Assembly (NCBI GenBank): GCA_963970005.1 | Contig: CAXAMN010003113.1 | Span: forward strand, 1,184,950 to 1,248,949 | DNA: 64,000 nucleotides | From: Durusdinium trenchii | Taxonomy: Eukaryota > Sar > Dinophyceae > Suessiales > Symbiodiniaceae | Reading direction: 5' to 3' | Shown here: piece by piece, positions 61,290 through 64,000 of the stretch | Position numbering within the stretch: position 1 is the stretch's first letter | Layout of the letters: every line of letters begins with the position of its first letter | The notes under the pieces: model-generated | Seen by the model: the letters and a program-made list of their open reading frames with translations, nothing else | What the model was told of the DNA's origin: nothing | Database searches by the model: none | Translations under genes and position numbers: made by a program

Positions 61290-64000
61290 CTACACAATGA
61301 TCCCCACACCAACATATTCAACATACAGGTCATCCTTCTCCTTTCTACGTGTGCAGCCTTTTTGCGGCCAGGTCACATGGTCTTTCCAGCCAGCTTCGAA
61401 GTCCTTTGGTAGAATGACGTAGCGGTTGTGTCGCACCGCTTGCATTCCTGCAGCTGCAGTGGGATGTTCAGTGGGGCACGAGGGGCAGCACCCACCCATG
61501 CTCCTCCCATTTAAGGCCCGGGCCATCCCAAGAACAGTCTAAACAAATAATAAACTGACATAAACTGACCTTCCTGAGGAACCTTAAAGTTCCATACCCC
61601 TATTCATTCACAGCGACAAAAAAGGAGATTCAGAAAGTCGTACAACAAGCATAGCAAAGTTGAGAGGTTAAATGGTAGGCGTCTCTCACAATCTCTGAGC
61701 GGCTGAACTGCAAACGATCGAGTACTGATTAGACGTAGTGAGTAGCATAGCTTCTCTACACTAACGAAAAAGCACTCTTTGAACTTTCTAACTTCACCGG
61801 CAACCCGCCCACGCTTCTCCACCCTCCCGCTTTCCCCACCACTTTTGTGAGGCCAAGGGACCGGCTTCCTGGCAAATGGCTGCGATGTCGGCGCAGCTAA
61901 TCTTCTCAGGTCTCGAGACATAATCTTCCAAATCCACCTCCTCACGTGTCAGAAAGGCTATGAATCCATCTCCTAGACTTAAGTGCCAAAACAAATGGAA
62001 TTGTATAAATTTGTATAAACAAATAAAGAGACGGGTTGGCAGTTGGCACTGGTTGTTGTAGTGCTGAGCGTGTGAATGCAAGGAATTGCAAATGAAACGT
62101 GACAGGCGAGACAGCGGTGCACAACAACATCAATGGAAAGCAAGAAAGACATAGAAAGAATTGGTTCTCATGTCTCAGCAATTCGGTCTGCTCACTCCTC
62201 GCTCAGGTTCATTTTTGAGGTGATCGTCTGGAAAATCAATCGCTTCTGACCTGGGCACAACGTCGCAAAACGAAATGCCCACATCCTGGCTGACCTCAAC
62301 AGTCGCACCAATACTTGGGAACCTGCACAGTCTGACACTTGTAACCTTAAAGCAGGGGAGAGCACGATGCAACTCAATCTTGATTTACCTTGATTAACTA
62401 CTGTCCTATCCGCAGCTAGCAACACTGGGTCCGGAAACTGCACTCTTCTGAGTCAAAACCCACAAGGTCTTCCAACATCGAAAGGCCACAGATCTCACAT
62501 CGTTTGACCATTTCATCGCCCTCTCCTCCCCCTCAAAAAACGCACACACTTTCGGGATTGTGGGTCAAGTTCAGAACAATCTAATACTATGAATCCATTG
62601 TAAACAGTGAGCAAAAACACCTCCCTATACCATCCATCCAAGGCACGTCGGTCCGGCAGAGGGAACTCGATCTTCCGATCCAAGCGTCCGGGGCGCAAGA
62701 GCGCCGGATCCAAGGTGTCGTGGCGGTTCCTGTTTGCGCCCGCTTCGACACCGTCCGGTCGGCCAAGGCCGATCGAGTTGGCCAACGCACGACATGTGAG
62801 TCGGAGTTGGGAACCAAACGCGACAAACAAGCGCGGGACTTGGACATGTGTGTCATGCGAGGAAGTGGGAATCCCGCAATGTTTCGTGCATCTATAGACA
62901 GGAGCAGTCAAAACATATCTGTGGAAATGGACAACCCCTCCTTTCTGGAACTGTTGGAACTGTTGTCCACTGTTTGGACTCTATGGAACTTGCTTTGTTG
63001 GGAGCGGTGGCTTGGTTAAAAACACCCCGTCTCCGAGCGTGAAGCTTTCTGGGAGCTTTGGGGAAGCAACATGTGAACGCCCAAGTCGTCTGAGGTCTGA
63101 GACGATCCCAAGTCTGGAACATGGGATCAGTGATCAGTGTCACTGATTCATGTGTCTCCCATGTTCGAGGGAACGCGGCACTTCAGTCACTTCAGTTGGA
63201 GTATGATGAAGACAAAAGCATCCACCGGTCCTATGAGATGCGTTTCTTGTCCAATCATTATCCAGTATCTTATCTTCAAACCCCACAGTATAAATACAAT
63301 TCAATTCAATATTAAATTTGGAAACTGTGCAAGCATGTACATCCAATCTCCTGTTCCAGGAGAACTCAATCCCCCGCATCTAGCCCTGCCAGGACAGGCG
63401 CACTGGCTTCGTCCAAGGCACGTTGCCATTATGACTTTCACGGTGGTGTCCTGATCAAAGCCGTCCTGAGCGAGAACATTAATCATCTTTGAGAGACAAA
63501 CAACGTCTTACATTTAATGTACCTTGCTTTTCTGTTTCAGCCTTTGGTTGTTTTCTTGACGGTGTCGAAACTGAAAGCATGTAAACATGCTTCCAGGAAC
63601 AGGAGGGAACCTCATGCTGCAAGCACATTGTCATATTGCAGGCCCGAACCGTGCCGCCATTGCTTAAAGCAACAGCACTGTTTCTCTCATCTGAACAAAA
63701 GGTCGGAAGAGTCTGGAGTTACAGCACGTCCGGATCCAGCAACGCTTGCCGCTTGACGAGGACACGTGCTAGAATCCATAGAAATACTATGAAGTACTAT
63801 TAATATATGAGATACCGGGGCGGGTGTGGTCAAAGCCTCCAACATCAGCTCAGGATCCATTTGATTCAGAAGCTCCAAAAGGATACGCTGCACCTCTCTG
63901 TCTGCGCCCGTTTGAGAGTCGAACCGCTTGGTTCCAATGGCATCAATCTCATCAATGAACACGATGGAGGGGGCATTCTCACGCGCCAAGCGAAAGACGT
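61290..64000 (-). CDS. PSMC4: 26S proteasome AAA-ATPase Rpt3 (PSMC4), 5' end outside
   Basis: One of six AAA-ATPases of the 19S base that unfold substrates and open the 20S gate. Minus exons: 64000-63858 (Walker [30 protein letters not shown]), 63465-63422 ([13 protein letters not shown]), 62729-62647 (sensor/Arg finger [20 protein letters not shown]), 62250-62198 ([16 protein letters not shown]), 61940-61862 ([25 protein letters not shown]) and 61447-61290 ([20 protein letters not shown]). All joins agree in phase; donors are GT and GA (ATG|GATCC, GAG|GAGTG). The [13 protein letters not shown] block identifies Rpt3 over its paralogues. The conserved GAD appears as CAD. The readable C-terminus (to TAG at 61290) lacks the HbYX end, so a last exon is probably missed. 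Confidence 0.9.

Noticed and set aside
1..64000. Spliced-leader relic, tRNA genes, rRNA, CRISPR array
   Set aside because: I looked for the dinoflagellate leader core, cloverleaf genes, rRNA blocks and regularly spaced direct repeats and recognised none; the tRNA-like pieces at 42.4 and 48.3 kb lack a complete cloverleaf.

Overview
The window reads as nuclear DNA of a dinoflagellate, most likely a Symbiodiniaceae-type alga. This rests on several things seen in the sequence. Coding sequence is cut into many short exons of about 30-200 nt. Intron donors are mixed GT, GC and GA with AG acceptors, and reading phase is kept across each join that I could reconstruct. Nearly all convincing genes lie on the minus strand with short intergenic gaps. 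There is also a decayed reverse transcriptase/RNase H element with a CCCH-finger upstream region, a type I associate with dinoflagellates. Species cannot be named from this.

Layout, read in the direction of transcription from the right-hand end: the 26S proteasome ATPase Rpt3/PSMC4 (about 64.0-61.3 kb, 5' end outside the window); the C-terminal nucleotide-binding domain of an ABCC-type transporter (60.5-52.8 kb, with two minisatellite fields in its introns); an uncharacterised eight-exon gene (52.55-49.7 kb); a (CAG)n/(CTG)n inverted-repeat field (48.25-47.5 kb); an uncharacterised gene ending at 45.17 kb; a secreted-looking beta-lactamase-family serine hydrolase (44.8-40.7 kb); a coiled-coil gene with an in-frame stop (39.1-38.4 kb); an uncharacterised gene (37.2-36.5 kb); a calpain-family gene (34.1-30.5 kb); a 223-residue Cys-containing protein (30.4-29.1 kb); a likely KH-domain exon (27.2 kb); the retroelement relic (23.4-20.4 kb); a small three-exon gene (16.4-15.2 kb); scattered exons (15.0-10.3 kb); an intronless GNAT acetyltransferase (8.9-8.2 kb); a two-exon gene (7.8-7.1 kb); and a four-exon, 308-residue unknown protein (4.8-2.2 kb).

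The genes do not form a pathway. Their shared property is arrangement: same strand, with measured gaps of about 250-340 bp between some stop and start codons, which fits the tandem unidirectional gene blocks known from dinoflagellates. No spliced-leader relic, tRNA gene, rRNA gene or CRISPR array was recognised. Repeats are abundant: dispersed CTACTAG and GCGTAAG motifs, a tRNA-like SINE candidate with a pol III B box, fold-back elements, and microsatellites, one of which forms the polypyrimidine tract of a real intron. Assembly gaps of 10 N and about 100 N are present. All exon joins were worked out by eye and need transcript support.
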